Below, piece by piece: positions 28,746 to 38,060 of a DNA stretch of 64,000 nucleotides. The translations under genes and the position numbers were made by a program. The notes beneath the pieces were generated by a model. It saw nothing but the letters and a program-made list of their open reading frames with translations. It made no database searches and was not told the DNA's origin. Source of the DNA: Pantoea vagans (GTDB lineage: Bacteria; Pseudomonadota; Gammaproteobacteria; Enterobacterales; Enterobacteriaceae); contig NZ_CP038853.1 in assembly GCF_004792415.1 (NCBI RefSeq), forward strand, positions 2,728,001 to 2,792,000, written 5' to 3'. The stretch's first letter is position 1. The number at the start of each line of letters is the position of its first letter.

Positions 28746-29948
28746 TTATGACAGCCACTTCCCGAACCAGCCGTTGAACTTCATCATCACAAAATCAATC
28801 ATCCGGCTGAAGAAGCCGCCTTCCGGCACATCCTGCAGCACCACCAGCGGACGCTGCTCAATCGTCTTACCGTCTAACTGGAAGTCGATGGTGCCGACCA
28901 CCTGATTCTTCTTCAGCGGCGCTTCGAGTTGTGGCGTTGTGAGTTTAAAACTCGCCTTCAGGTTCTTCATCTGCCCTTTCGGGATGGTCAGCGCGGCATC
29001 TTTCGCCACGCCCAGATTCACCTGACTTTTGTCACCAAACCAGACCCGCTGCTGCGCAAACGGCGCATCCGCTTTAATCGGCGTGACCGTTTCAAAGAAA
29101 CGGAAGCCCCACGTCAGCAGCTTTTCACTTTCGCGGAAACGAATCGCGTCGCTGGCGGTGCCGAGCACCACCGAGATCAGACGCATGTCGCCTTCGGTCG
29201 CGGAAGCCACCAGGTTATTGCCCGCGCCGGAGGTGTGACCGGTTTTGACACCATCCACCTTAAGGTTGGTGCTCCACAACAGGCGGTTGCGGTTAATCTG
29301 GCGAATCTTATTAAAAGTGAACTCTTTCTCTTTATTCAGTGCGTACTCTTCAGGCACATCACGGATCAGCGCCTGAGCAATCAGCGCCATATCACGCGCG
29401 GTACTGTACTGCCCTTCTGCATCCAGACCATGCACCGTCATAAAGTGGGTATTCTGCAGTCCCAGCGCCTTCACATAGTTGTTCATCAGGCCGATAAACG
29501 AATCCTGACTGCCCGCCACATAGTCCGCCAGCGCAATACAGGCGTCATTGCCTGACTGGATCACAATCCCTTTGTTCAGCTCATGAACCGGTATCCGATC
29601 GCCCGGCTTGAGGAACATCAGCGAAGAGCCACGCAGCTTAGGATTGCCGGTCGCCCAGGCATCCTGTCCCACGGTAACCAGGTCATCCGGTTTGATTTTG
29701 CCCGCTTTAATCGCCTGACCGACCACGTAGCTGGTCATCATCTTGGTCAGACTGGCAGGATCGAGACGCTGATCGGCACTGGATTCGGTTAACACTTTAC
29801 CGCTGGCGTAGTCGATCAGAATCCACGCTTTAGCATCAATGCCAGGCGCAGCGGGAGCCTGCTCAGCAAAAGCACTGATGGGGGCGATAATCAGTAATAA
29901 GGTGGCAACGAGGTGCCGCAGGCGAGATGTGAAGCGAGTGTTTGTCAT
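28746..29948 (-). CDS. dacC: D-alanyl-D-alanine carboxypeptidase DacC (PBP6)
   Basis: A periplasmic class-C low-molecular-mass PBP that trims the terminal D-Ala from pentapeptides. The 400 residues equal the E. coli length. Active-site motifs are SLTK (Ser66, Lys69), SGN (132-134) and KTG (235-237). The C-terminal amphipathic helix ([21 protein letters not shown]) anchors it to the inner membrane. The signal peptide ends near APISAFA. The ATG at 29948 ([12 protein letters not shown]) is chosen as the family-like start; an upstream in-frame ATG at 30008 would give an unusual N-terminus. Confidence 0.95.
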   Translation of the reverse strand: MTNTRFTSRLRHLVATLLLIIAPISAFAEQAPAAPGIDAKAWILIDYASGKVLTESSADQRLDPASLTKMMTSYVVGQAIKAGKIKPDDLVTVGQDAWATGNPKLRGSSLMFLKPGDRIPVHELNKGIVIQSGNDACIALADYVAGSQDSFIGLMNNYVKALGLQNTHFMTVHGLDAEGQYSTARDMALIAQALIRDVPEEYALNKEKEFTFNKIRQINRNRLLWSTNLKVDGVKTGHTSGAGNNLVASATEGDMRLISVVLGTASDAIRFRESEKLLTWGFRFFETVTPIKADAPFAQQRVWFGDKSQVNLGVAKDAALTIPKGQMKNLKASFKLTTPQLEAPLKKNQVVGTIDFQLDGKTIEQRPLVVLQDVPEGGFFSRMIDFVMMKFNGWFGKWLS

Positions 29949-30220
29949 GGGCTTGGCCGGATTGTCCTTGTTAAATCGAAATTCCAGGGGCAGAAAATTC
30001 TCACTCAAACGCTAACCGTTGCCGGCATCGAAAAAAACCGTCGAATCGTAAAGTTTTTTAGAGTTTAGTAGAGTAACCCTGGCATAAGCGCCGCGCGCGT
30101 GCCGCTTTTCCCCGCGTCTGTCACTTTCAAAACTGCGTGAAATTCCGATTTTTCGCAGAAGAGTTAAGCCCGTCACAATTATCGGCTAACCTGAAAGCCA
30201 GTCAGCCGAGGAGACCGACC

Positions 30221-30877
30221 ATGGACTTAGCCCTTTTTGATCTTGATGAAACACTGATTTGTGAAGACAGCACCAGCCTGTGGCTGCGCTGGCTGGTATC
30301 ACAGGGATTTGCCCCCAGCGAACTGATTGATCAGGAACAGGCATTGATGAACCAGTACTATGCCGGCACGCTGTCGATTGAAGAATACATGAATAAAACA
30401 CTCTCGCCGCTGGCAGGCATGGCAACACTGACCGTTGAAGGCTGGGTGCGCCGCTTCATTCATCGCGACATCATGCCACGCGTTTATCCTGCCGCCCGCG
30501 AGCGCATTGAGTGGCACCGGGCACGCGGTGACAGAGTGATGATCATCTCCGCCAGTGGCGAACATCTGGTGGTGCCAATTGCCGAGAAGCTGGGTGCCTG
30601 CGGCGCGCTGGCGATTGGCGTTGAGATCGTGGATGAGCGCTACAGCGGCAACACTTACGGCACCATGACCTATAAAGAGGGTAAAGTGACCCGCCTGGGT
30701 GACTGGAAAGCGCTGCAGCAGGAGGAGAACTTTGACCGCACCTGGGCTTACAGCGACTCCATGAACGACCTGCCGCTCCTCCAACAGGCCGATCATGCCC
30801 ACGTTATCAACCCGGATGAACAGTTGCACCAGGAAGCGCTAAACCGCGGCTGGCAGGTTTATCGCTGGGCACGCTGA
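30221..30877 (+). CDS. HAD-superfamily (IB) phosphatase
   Basis: A 218-residue cytoplasmic HAD phosphatase of the SerB-like IB subfamily. Motif I is DLDET (nucleophile Asp7, acid Asp9), motif II is IISASGEH, the motif III lysine is in TYKEGKV and motif IV is YSDSMNDLPLL. A four-helix cap fits residues 15-80. The substrate cannot be read from sequence; phosphoserine, histidinol phosphate and lipid phosphates are all hydrolysed in the family. The ATG at 30221 follows GAGGAG and starts directly at the first beta strand. It lies alone between dacC and yliI. Confidence 0.88.
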   Translation: MDLALFDLDETLICEDSTSLWLRWLVSQGFAPSELIDQEQALMNQYYAGTLSIEEYMNKTLSPLAGMATLTVEGWVRRFIHRDIMPRVYPAARERIEWHRARGDRVMIISASGEHLVVPIAEKLGACGALAIGVEIVDERYSGNTYGTMTYKEGKVTRLGDWKALQQEENFDRTWAYSDSMNDLPLLQQADHAHVINPDEQLHQEALNRGWQVYRWAR

Positions 30878-30916
30878 CTCAGCGCCTGTCCCGGCAGGCA
30901 TCATTATTTTGGGCAG

Positions 30917-30994
30917 TCTGGACACGGACCGCGCGCAGCAACCAGCGCATACATGGAGTACGTGAAGATTGTGAGCACGGCTCAGGTCCAGACT
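30917..30994. repeat. 78-bp inverted-repeat-bounded intergenic element
   Basis: AGTCTGGAC (30917-30925) and GTCCAGACT (30986-30994) are perfect 9-bp inverted arms. They bracket a GC-rich middle with GGACC near the left arm. It lies between the convergent HAD gene and yliI. I have a vague recollection of similar text in Pantoea/Erwinia intergenic DNA, but I see only one copy here, so its repeat status is unproven. It could also act as a 3'-end structure. Confidence 0.5.
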
Positions 30995-31025
30995 GACAAA
31001 TAAAATCGTCTGCCAGGCCAGCTCC

Positions 31026-32162
31026 TTAGCCGCGGGACGCGCCAGCGTCCTGCGCTAATCCCACTTTCAGCAGCCTGCCATTGGCCTCATCGGTCAGCAC
31101 ATAGAGCCAGCCATCTGGTCCCTGCCGCACATCGCGGATTCGCGCCTTCTGATCGCCCAGCAGGCGCTGCTCTTCCACCACTTTTTCGCCGTTGAGACTC
31201 AGACGGATCAGGTTTTTCTCTTTCAGTGCCCCGATAAACACGGAATTCTTCCACTGCGGAAAACGCGCGCTGTTATAAAACGCCATGCCGCTGATGGCCG
31301 GCGAATCCTTCCAGTGATAAAGCGGCTGTTCGGTGCCTGCAGCATGGGTGCCCTTTGATTCCGGCACTTTATCGCCGCTGTAATCAATGCCGTACGTCGC
31401 CAGCGGCCAGCCGTAGTTCTTGCCACGGCTCATGATATTCACTTCATCACCACCGCGCGGGCCATGTTCATTTTCCCATATCGTGCCGGTCCAGGGGTTG
31501 AGCGCCAGTCCCTGCGGATTACGCAGACCATAGGCCCAGATCTCTGGCCGCGCGCCGGGCTTTTTCACAAACGGATTATCGTCCGGCACGCTGCCATCGG
31601 CGTTCAGCCGCAGCAGTTTGCCCTGCAGCTTATCGAGATCCTGCGCGGCGCTGCTGACAAAATTATCGCCGAATGCGATCCAGAGGTAGCCCTGCGTATC
31701 AAACGCCAGCCGGGTGCCGATATTGTTGCCGCTGGAGAGCATCGGCGTCTGCCGGACTACCTCGCGGAAATCGCTGAGTTGCCGGTTATCCGGACTCAGC
31801 GTCCCGACGCCCACGACGGCACCTGCTTTGCCGCTGCTGTTCGCCTCGGTGTAGCTGAGCCAGACGCGACGGCTGGTCGCAAAATCGGGTGCCAGCACCA
31901 CGTCCAGCAGGCCACTCTGCCGTTCTGCCCAGACCTTTGGCACGCCCTGAATCGGCTGAGACAGGCCACTCTCCGGACTCCAGCTGCGCAGCGCTCCGCT
32001 ACGCTCGGTAATCAGCAGCGTTTTGTTGTCGGGCAGGAAGGCAACAGACCATGGATGTTGTAACTTATCCTGCAATACCTCGACCTTTACGTCAGCGGCA
32101 AACAGTGGCGATGCGCAGAACAGCGCGCCGCCGAGCATAAGAGCAGTCGAAAAACGGGTCAT
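31026..32162 (-). CDS. yliI: PQQ-dependent soluble aldose sugar dehydrogenase YliI
   Basis: A periplasmic six-bladed beta-propeller of the soluble glucose dehydrogenase (GSDH) family. E. coli YliI oxidises aldoses with PQQ. The signal peptide (MTRFSTALMLGGALFCASPLFA) precedes ADVKVEVLQDKLQHPWSVAFLPD. Conserved parts include GNNIGTRLAF, WAYGLRNPQGLALNPWTG and ENEHGPRGGDEVN, the PQQ/substrate region. The ATG at 32162 gives 378 residues. No pqq synthesis genes are in the window, so holoenzyme formation depends on genes elsewhere or on external PQQ. Confidence 0.93.
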   Translation of the reverse strand: MTRFSTALMLGGALFCASPLFAADVKVEVLQDKLQHPWSVAFLPDNKTLLITERSGALRSWSPESGLSQPIQGVPKVWAERQSGLLDVVLAPDFATSRRVWLSYTEANSSGKAGAVVGVGTLSPDNRQLSDFREVVRQTPMLSSGNNIGTRLAFDTQGYLWIAFGDNFVSSAAQDLDKLQGKLLRLNADGSVPDDNPFVKKPGARPEIWAYGLRNPQGLALNPWTGTIWENEHGPRGGDEVNIMSRGKNYGWPLATYGIDYSGDKVPESKGTHAAGTEQPLYHWKDSPAISGMAFYNSARFPQWKNSVFIGALKEKNLIRLSLNGEKVVEEQRLLGDQKARIRDVRQGPDGWLYVLTDEANGRLLKVGLAQDAGASRG

Positions 32163-32274
32163 AAGGTTCTCCTGACGGGATAGCGTGCCCTTAAGCGTAG
32201 TCATCCGCTGCGTGGTGAACCTGAGGATTTACAAAAGATTAAACAGGGCGACAAGGATGTGCCGCCCCGAAAGG

Positions 32275-32934
32275 TTATGGCGCGTTGAAACTCACCGTGT
32301 CACGAACCAGCGTATCAATACCCGGCTTCAGATCATCAAAGGTGATTGGCGTCGTGCTGTTACTGACCGTTTTGCCAAAGGCTTTTCGCACAACCCGGAT
32401 CAACGGTTTGCCCGTCACGGCATCGCTGGCTTCAACCTCCAGAAACAGTTCACTGTTCTGAGTTCGGTGGCCTGATGCCGCCATCGTACTGGCGACGACT
32501 GCCGCAATCGGCACCACTTCGTAAAACTGTACGCCCTCGTTCTCTGCCGAGACGGCGGTGATCGCCGCACGCACTTTAAGAGTATGCGGCGAAGCCTGAT
32601 TAACCAGCGGCAGACGGGTGGCTATCGCCCCTTTCAACTGAATATCGGTGTAACTGCGTATCTGATCCAGCGTCTGCTGACTGACGCGAGCCGTAGGCCG
32701 TGCAGCCGGATAGAATACGACCGGTGTATAGAGCACATCCTGATACTGGCTGCTCTTATAGTCGGGAGAAATCCAGCGCAGGGTCGGTTCGCCGTTGGCC
32801 GATTCAGAGGGCTTCAGCTGGCTGTAATCTGCCAGGAAACCCGAATAGTGCTGCTTGTCTGCAACATGAGAAGTACATCCACTGAGCAACAGTGTAGAAA
32901 CTGCCAGCAGAGTAGCAACGGACGTTTTACGCAT
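32275..32934 (-). CDS. DUF3313 family lipoprotein
   Basis: A 219-residue predicted outer-membrane lipoprotein: signal peptide MRKTSVATLLAVSTLLLSG, then Cys20. The mature part has KHYSGFLxDYSxL-like text (QHYSGFLADYSQLKPS), QQTLDQIRSYTDIQLKGAI and AASGHRTQNSELFLEVEASDAVTGKPL, which fits DUF3313. Function unknown. The ATG at 32934 is preferred to a TTG two codons upstream. It is followed by yliI after 112 bp on the same strand and need not be in one operon with it. Confidence 0.82.
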   Translation of the reverse strand: MRKTSVATLLAVSTLLLSGCTSHVADKQHYSGFLADYSQLKPSESANGEPTLRWISPDYKSSQYQDVLYTPVVFYPAARPTARVSQQTLDQIRSYTDIQLKGAIATRLPLVNQASPHTLKVRAAITAVSAENEGVQFYEVVPIAAVVASTMAASGHRTQNSELFLEVEASDAVTGKPLIRVVRKAFGKTVSNSTTPITFDDLKPGIDTLVRDTVSFNAP

Positions 32935-33044
32935 GATCAACTCGCTTGTGTCAGGAAGGTTTAAGCAAGCATAGATAAATCACGGGGGAAATGCTGAAAA
33001 TAAGCGTCGTTTTAAGGGGTTATCTGTGCGGAAGATCGGAAAAT

Positions 33045-33067
33045 ACCCGCTGCATAACGCAGCGGGT
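33045..33067 (-). terminator. Terminator of the carbonic anhydrase gene
   Basis: ACCCGCTGC (33045-33053), loop ATAAC and GCAGCGGGT (33059-33067) form a perfect 9-bp stem. On the - strand ATTTT follows, 8 bp after the stop. Confidence 0.8.
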
Positions 33068-33075
33068 GAAAGGCA

Positions 33076-33711
33076 TTACTCAAAACTGGCATCAGGATTA
33101 TCAGACAGGGTGATGAACTGCTTACCGCCCTGAGTCAGCGCCATGATAGTGCCGGTTTCGATGTCGTAAACCCAGCCGTGCAGGCGCAGCTTGCCGTTAC
33201 GCAGGGCAACGGAGACCGACGGATGAGTCTTCATGTTGTTCAGCTGAGCGATCACGTTCTCTTTGACCATCTCATTCAGCTTCTTCTCTGGCGAGTCATA
33301 TTCACGCTGCTCGACCACTGCTTTTGCCGCATCGGCATAGCGCAGCCAGTGCTCAACCGCAGGCATAGTATCCATGCAGGCGCAGGACGCGATGGCATTC
33401 ATGGCTCCGCAGTTAGAGTGACCGCAGATGATGATGTCTGAGACGCCCAGCGCGACCACCGCATATTCGATCGTAGCGGAGACACCGCCCGGCTCCGGGC
33501 CAAATGAGGGAACGATGTTGCCCGCATTGCGGATAACGAACAGCTCTCCTGGCTCCTGCTGCGTCACCAGTTCCGGCACCAGACGGCTGTCTGAACAGGA
33601 GATGAACAGCGCTTTCGGATTTTGATTTGACGCCAGGCTTTTGAAAAGATCCTTCCTTTCAGGAAACACATTCTGCTGGAAATTCAGAAATCCGTTGATG
33701 ATCTCTTTCAT
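33076..33711 (-). CDS. Beta-class carbonic anhydrase, CynT-like
   Basis: A 211-residue zinc enzyme that interconverts CO2 and bicarbonate in the cytoplasm. The zinc ligands are Cys39, His98 and Cys101, with the Asp41-Arg43 dyad ([11 protein letters not shown] and GHSNCGAM). By sequence ([40 protein letters not shown]) it is nearer to E. coli CynT than to Can. CynT usually sits with cyanase (cynS), which is absent here, so it probably serves general bicarbonate supply. A sigma-70 promoter and a structured leader lie upstream. Confidence 0.94.
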   Translation of the reverse strand: MKEIINGFLNFQQNVFPERKDLFKSLASNQNPKALFISCSDSRLVPELVTQQEPGELFVIRNAGNIVPSFGPEPGGVSATIEYAVVALGVSDIIICGHSNCGAMNAIASCACMDTMPAVEHWLRYADAAKAVVEQREYDSPEKKLNEMVKENVIAQLNNMKTHPSVSVALRNGKLRLHGWVYDIETGTIMALTQGGKQFITLSDNPDASFE

Positions 33712-33742
33712 TATTTAGCTCTCACATTATCCATTTCATTAC

Positions 33743-33764
33743 CTGAGGGGCATAGCCCCCTCAG
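33743..33764 (-). other. Leader hairpin of the carbonic anhydrase mRNA
   Basis: CTGAGGGG (33743-33750), a 6-base loop and CCCCTCAG (33757-33764) form a perfect 8-bp stem. It lies 31 bp upstream of the start codon, inside the predicted 5' leader. A pyrimidine/purine run next to it could pair alternatively. Confidence 0.55.
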
Positions 33765-33780
33765 TGGGGTTTGCTGGTTT

Positions 33781-33808
33781 ATTATTAATGAAAACAAGTG
33801 AATATCAA
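33781..33808 (-). promoter_or_regulatory. Putative promoter of the carbonic anhydrase gene
   Basis: On the - strand TTGATA (33808-33803), a 16-bp spacer and AATAAT (33786-33781) match the sigma-70 consensus in 5 of 6 positions each. The predicted leader is about 60 bases and contains the hairpin at 33743-33764. Confidence 0.55.
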
Positions 33809-34068
33809 CCCGCGTTTTTCGGACAGCGCTGAACGGCTGTCATCGTCAGCGTTTCGCTTATCCGTCATCCAGCGTTTTCGGAGCCGATTTCTTTTTACAG
33901 CACGGGACGTTACCGGAAAAGGCAGAGTGTGATCCACCCGCTTTTTTTATCCGAGTTGTGGACCGGCTTTTACGCGTTTTTTCACTACTTTACGTCGCAG
34001 TTTGAACGAAACCAAAGATTTCTCATTGGCATCTGGCCTTTCAGAGCTGGCAAAGGGGAGCAGGATAA

Positions 34069-34090
34069 CGCCCGGAGAATGAGCCGGGCG
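34069..34090 (-). terminator. Hairpin downstream of the gsi/DUF4385 operon
   Basis: CGCCCGG (34069-34075), an 8-base loop and CCGGGCG (34084-34090) form a 7-bp GC stem. On the - strand only TTATC follows, so it is a weak terminator at best. It lies 57 bp after the DUF4385 stop. Confidence 0.45.
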
Positions 34091-34146
34091 GGTTCAGGCA
34101 ATGATGGCAGCCACGGTGGAGGTGGCCGGGGGAGGAAATTTAGCGG

Positions 34147-34596
34147 TTAACCATACTGCTGCTGATGCGCTTTTTTGCGGCGCAGATAATCCTCATCCTC
34201 ACGCAGCTTGTCCCAATAGCCTTTGAAGATAGCGGCCGCAGCGGCCTTTTCCTCGTTGACGCCGCGCGGCAGCTCCTTGCCGTCCGCGTCATATTTGCGT
34301 CCGCCTTTGTGGTTACTGTAACGCCGCGCACGGGTGTACCCCATCTGGATAAATTTGCGCGCCATATCCATGCCGACAAAATCGTCCTGACGCCGGTAAT
34401 CCTCAAACAGCGCCATGATTTTTTCAGCCGACTCTTCAGCAATGGGAACGGTGCGAAAACGCCAGTGCGGCAGAATTTCGCCTTTATAAGGCTCGACCAT
34501 CAGCACACCCTGCTCACCTCGCCCGACCTGATAAAGCTCGGGATGCTGGCGGAAGTCGATCGTGCTGAAGTCCTGATCATAATCGAAAGGTTTCAT
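34147..34596 (-). CDS. DUF4385 domain protein
   Basis: A 149-residue soluble basic protein of unknown function, full-length for DUF4385. Conserved text includes [68 protein letters not shown] and a C-terminal KKAHQQQYG. The many Lys and Arg residues in the second half suggest nucleic-acid or anionic-ligand binding, which is inference only. Its start overlaps the gsiD stop by 4 bp, so it is translated as the last gene of iaaA-gsiABCD here, unlike the E. coli operon. Confidence 0.88.
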   Translation of the reverse strand: MKPFDYDQDFSTIDFRQHPELYQVGRGEQGVLMVEPYKGEILPHWRFRTVPIAEESAEKIMALFEDYRRQDDFVGMDMARKFIQMGYTRARRYSNHKGGRKYDADGKELPRGVNEEKAAAAAIFKGYWDKLREDEDYLRRKKAHQQQYG

Positions 34597-35498
34597 TTCT
34601 TTAGTTTAGGATCAAGTGCGTCACGTAGCCCGTCACCGAGCAAATTAAATGCCAGAACCGTGAAGAAAATCGCCAGACTGGGGAAAATCGCCACGTGCGG
34701 GGCAATCACCATGTCGGCCCGCGCCTCATTCAGCATGGCGCCCCACTCCGGCGTGGGCGGCTGCGCGCCCAGTCCGAGAAACGACAGACTGGCGGCGGTA
34801 ATGATGGAGGTACCAACCCGCATCGTGAAATAGACCACAATCGGCGATACCGTGCCCGGCAGGATATGCCGCATCAGGATCGTCCAGTCAGACGCGCCGA
34901 TGCTGCGTGCCGACTCAATATAGGTCTGATGCTTCAGCACCAGCGTGTTACCGCGTACCAGACGGGCAAAGGCAGGGATACTGAAGATAGCGACCGCCAC
35001 AATCACGTTGCTCATGCCGCTGCCCATAATCGCCACCACCGCAATCGCCAGCAGAATGCCGGGAAAGGCAAACAGCACATCACAGATGCGCATGGTGATA
35101 CGGTCCCACCAGCCTTCGTAATAACCGGCCAGCAGACCAAACAGCGTGCCAATCACTGCGCCAATGACCACCGAGAAAAAGCCAGCAATCAGGGAAATAC
35201 GCGTGCCGACCAGCACCCGGCTGAAGATGTCGCGACCCAGCGAATCGACGCCAAAATAATGCATCAGCGACGGACCGTCGTTGAGCCGGTCATAATCGAA
35301 GTAGTTCTCTGCGTCGAACGGCGCAATCCATGGGGCGATCACTGCCAGTACAATCAGTATCAGCACAAACACCCCGGCCAGCAGCGCCACCGGCTGACGC
35401 CGGAAGCGTCGCCAGAACTCACGCCACGGCGTACGTACCCGGTTCTCCGCTATCAGCGGCATCGTTTTCAGGGCCGCTTCACGTCGCCAGTTTTTCAT
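34593..35498 (-). CDS. gsiD: Glutathione ABC transporter permease GsiD
   Basis: An inner-membrane DppC-type permease of the glutathione importer GsiABCD, 301 residues (E. coli 303). The cytoplasmic N-terminus [15 protein letters not shown] is followed by six hydrophobic spans. The EAA loop is [25 protein letters not shown], and [23 protein letters not shown] follows. It overlaps gsiC and the DUF4385 gene by 4 bp each. Confidence 0.96.
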   Translation of the reverse strand: MKNWRREAALKTMPLIAENRVRTPWREFWRRFRRQPVALLAGVFVLILIVLAVIAPWIAPFDAENYFDYDRLNDGPSLMHYFGVDSLGRDIFSRVLVGTRISLIAGFFSVVIGAVIGTLFGLLAGYYEGWWDRITMRICDVLFAFPGILLAIAVVAIMGSGMSNVIVAVAIFSIPAFARLVRGNTLVLKHQTYIESARSIGASDWTILMRHILPGTVSPIVVYFTMRVGTSIITAASLSFLGLGAQPPTPEWGAMLNEARADMVIAPHVAIFPSLAIFFTVLAFNLLGDGLRDALDPKLKK

Positions 35499-36424
35499 CG
35501 CGACTCCTTAAAGCGAATAGCGGGGTTAATCACCGCATAGAGCATGTCGACAAACAGATTGATCAGAATAAACTCCAGTGAAAACAGCAGTACTTCGGCC
35601 TGAATAACCGGATAGTCGCGCATCGCCACGGAGTCGACCAGCAGACGCCCCAGGCCCGGCCAGTTAAACACCACCTCGACCACGATTGAGCCACCCAGCA
35701 GAAAACCAAACTGCAGCCCCATCATCGTGACCACAGGGATCATCGCGTTGCGCAGGCCATGTTTCACCACCACCAGCGACTCGCGTACCCCTTTGGCCCG
35801 GGCGGTACGCATGTAATCTTCCTGCATCACCTCCACGAACGAGGCGCGGGTAAACCGTGCCATGACCGCGGCGACCGCTGCACCTAAGGTGATGGAGGGC
35901 AGAATGTAATGCTTCCAGCTCTCAGCGCCGACGGTGGGCAGCCAGCCCAGCTCAACCGAGAAGACCTGCATCAGCAGCATCCCCAGCGCAAAGGCGGGAA
36001 ACGAAATGCCCGACACCGCCAGCGTCATCCCCAGCCGATCGGGCCAGCGGTTACGCCAGACCGCCGAAACGATGCCGATAGTCATGCCAAAAATCACCGC
36101 CCAGATCATACTGGCCAGCGTCAGCCACAGTGTCGGCATAAAGCGTGAGGCGATCTCATCCGCAACCGGCCGCTTTGAGACCATCGACTGACCGAAATCA
36201 CCCTGCAGCGCATTCAGCATAAAGTGCCAGAACTGCTGTGGCAGCGGCAGATCCAGACCCAGCTCCTGACGCACCAGCGCCACCACCGAGGCATCCGCTT
36301 CCGGCCCGGCGATCAGGCGTGCCGGGTCGCCCGGCAGCAGGTGAACAAACAGGAATACCAGCACCGCCACGATCAGCAGCGTGGGGATCAGCCCAAACAG
36401 TCGTTTGAGAAAGTAGTTAAACAT
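35495..36424 (-). CDS. gsiC: Glutathione ABC transporter permease GsiC
   Basis: The DppB-type partner permease, 309 residues (E. coli 306). [40 protein letters not shown] is the classical N-terminus. The EAA loop is [31 protein letters not shown], followed by [18 protein letters not shown]. The ATG at 36424 is the family start; the longer frame to 36454 is not used by relatives. It overlaps gsiD by 4 bp. Confidence 0.96.
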   Translation of the reverse strand: MFNYFLKRLFGLIPTLLIVAVLVFLFVHLLPGDPARLIAGPEADASVVALVRQELGLDLPLPQQFWHFMLNALQGDFGQSMVSKRPVADEIASRFMPTLWLTLASMIWAVIFGMTIGIVSAVWRNRWPDRLGMTLAVSGISFPAFALGMLLMQVFSVELGWLPTVGAESWKHYILPSITLGAAVAAVMARFTRASFVEVMQEDYMRTARAKGVRESLVVVKHGLRNAMIPVVTMMGLQFGFLLGGSIVVEVVFNWPGLGRLLVDSVAMRDYPVIQAEVLLFSLEFILINLFVDMLYAVINPAIRFKESR

Positions 36425-36470
36425 GCAACATCCTGCAGTTGCGGCCAGCCACACGGGCTGGCCGGCTCCG

Positions 36471-38006
36471 TTACTTCAGCGTGGCCTCATCAAAATTGAA
36501 TGAGGTATCGGGCATCACATAAAAACCAGTCAGGTTTTTGCTGTTGGCAGAAACCAGTTGCTCAACCACCAGCGGGATCCACGGATGGTCCTGCCAGATG
36601 GTGTCCTGTGCCTCTTTGTAGAGACGCGCTTTTTCAGCACTGTCGGTAGTTTTCAGCGCATCGGCCAGATCTTTATCGACCTTCGGATTGCTGTAAAACG
36701 CGGTGTTGAAGATTGCCGGTGGCCAGGCTGCGGTGGCAAACAGTGGCGTCAGCGCCCAGTCGGCTTCACCGGTTGAGGCGGACCAGCCGGTGTAGAACAT
36801 GCGCACGCCGCTCTCTTTCTGGCCTTTACCTTCGACTTCAGCAGCACGCTGACCCGCATCCATCGCCGTGACTTTTACCTTCACGCCAATCTGCGCCAGC
36901 TGCTGCTGAGTGAACTGCAGCACCTTCTGCGCGGTGCTGTGGTTGTGCGACGACCAGAGCGTAGTTTCAAATCCGTTCGGGTAGCCTGCCTCTTTCAGCA
37001 GCGCTTTCGCTTTAGCGGGATCGTAGCTGATAGCCGGATAGGTCTGCGCAAAGTCGATGGCGGGCGGCACGATGCCGGTCGCAGGCGTGGCGTAACCGGC
37101 GAAGGCCACTTTCGCCAGCGCCTGACGGTTGATGGCATACTCCAGCGCTTCACGCACCTTCGGATTGTCGAACGGCTTCTGCGTGACGTTAAGGCTGATG
37201 TAACGCTGCATAATCGAAGGCGTGGTCACCACATCGAGCTTGCTGTTCTTCTCCAGCAGTTTTGCCTGCTCATAAGGCACCGGGAACGCAAGGTTCGCTT
37301 CGCCGGTCTGCAGCATGGCCGCGCGGGTGTTGTTATCCACCACCGGTCGCCAGGTAATGCTGTCCAGCTTCGGATAGCCCGGTTTCCAGTAGCCATCCCA
37401 TTTCTTCACCTTCACAAAGTCGGTCTGATTCCAGGTTTCAAACACAAACGGACCGGTGCCCACCGGATGGAAACCGATCTCTTTGCCATATTTTTTCAGC
37501 GCGGCAGGCGAAATCATTGCTGCCGCCGGATGGGCCAGATTGTTGATAAAGGCCGAGAACGGCTCTTTCAGCGTCACTTTCACCGTGGTCGGATCGACGA
37601 CTTCGGTGCTGGCAATGCGTTTGAACAGGTTGTAGCGCTTAAGATGGTTATCCGGATTGCTGGCGCGATCGAGGTTGACCTTCACCGCGTCCGCATTGAA
37701 GTCCGTGCCATCCTGGAATTTAACCCCGGAGCGCAGCTTAATCGTGTACGTCAGGCCGTCGGCGCTGGCCTGGTAGCTCTCCGCCAGCACATTGGTAAGT
37801 TTCATATCCTTATCGAAGCCAAACAGCCCCTGATAGAACGATTTCGCCACCGCCTGCGACAGCGTGTCGTTGGCATCATAGGGATCGAGCGTGGTGAAGT
37901 TGGACGCGACGGCAATCACCGCATCCTGTGCTGCCCAGGCGGGCAATGTCATTGCGCTGCTTAACACGCCAGCCGCCAGTAACCCTTTACGCATCGTAAT
38001 CTGCAT
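36471..38006 (-). CDS. gsiB: Glutathione-binding periplasmic protein GsiB
   Basis: The 511-residue SBP_bac_5 (DppA/OppA family) binding protein for glutathione. The signal peptide ends at [55 protein letters not shown] and [46 protein letters not shown] match GsiB rather than DppA. AGGAGA precedes the ATG. It lies between gsiA and gsiC in the operon. Confidence 0.95.
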   Translation of the reverse strand: MQITMRKGLLAAGVLSSAMTLPAWAAQDAVIAVASNFTTLDPYDANDTLSQAVAKSFYQGLFGFDKDMKLTNVLAESYQASADGLTYTIKLRSGVKFQDGTDFNADAVKVNLDRASNPDNHLKRYNLFKRIASTEVVDPTTVKVTLKEPFSAFINNLAHPAAAMISPAALKKYGKEIGFHPVGTGPFVFETWNQTDFVKVKKWDGYWKPGYPKLDSITWRPVVDNNTRAAMLQTGEANLAFPVPYEQAKLLEKNSKLDVVTTPSIMQRYISLNVTQKPFDNPKVREALEYAINRQALAKVAFAGYATPATGIVPPAIDFAQTYPAISYDPAKAKALLKEAGYPNGFETTLWSSHNHSTAQKVLQFTQQQLAQIGVKVKVTAMDAGQRAAEVEGKGQKESGVRMFYTGWSASTGEADWALTPLFATAAWPPAIFNTAFYSNPKVDKDLADALKTTDSAEKARLYKEAQDTIWQDHPWIPLVVEQLVSANSKNLTGFYVMPDTSFNFDEATLK

Positions 38007-38060
38007 CTTGTTCTCCTGTAATCCCTATCGGGTTGGTCGCCGGGGCGACATCTTCACTGT

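Larger units (their letters stand above)
33712..34146. other. Intergenic region upstream of the carbonic anhydrase gene
   Basis: A 435-base gap. Its left third holds the leader hairpin and promoter of the carbonic anhydrase gene on the - strand. Its right end holds a hairpin downstream of the DUF4385 gene (34069-34090). The 73-codon + strand frame at 33929-34150 has low-complexity Gly at its end and no family match that I recognise, so I do not call it. Confidence 0.6.

Noticed and set aside
33929..34150. 73-codon ORF starting with GTG
   Set aside because: Ends in Gly-rich low-complexity text from a GC hairpin region and matches no family I know.
36939..37964. 341-codon open frame on the + strand
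   Set aside because: Shadow of gsiB; composition is His/Arg rich as in antisense frames.
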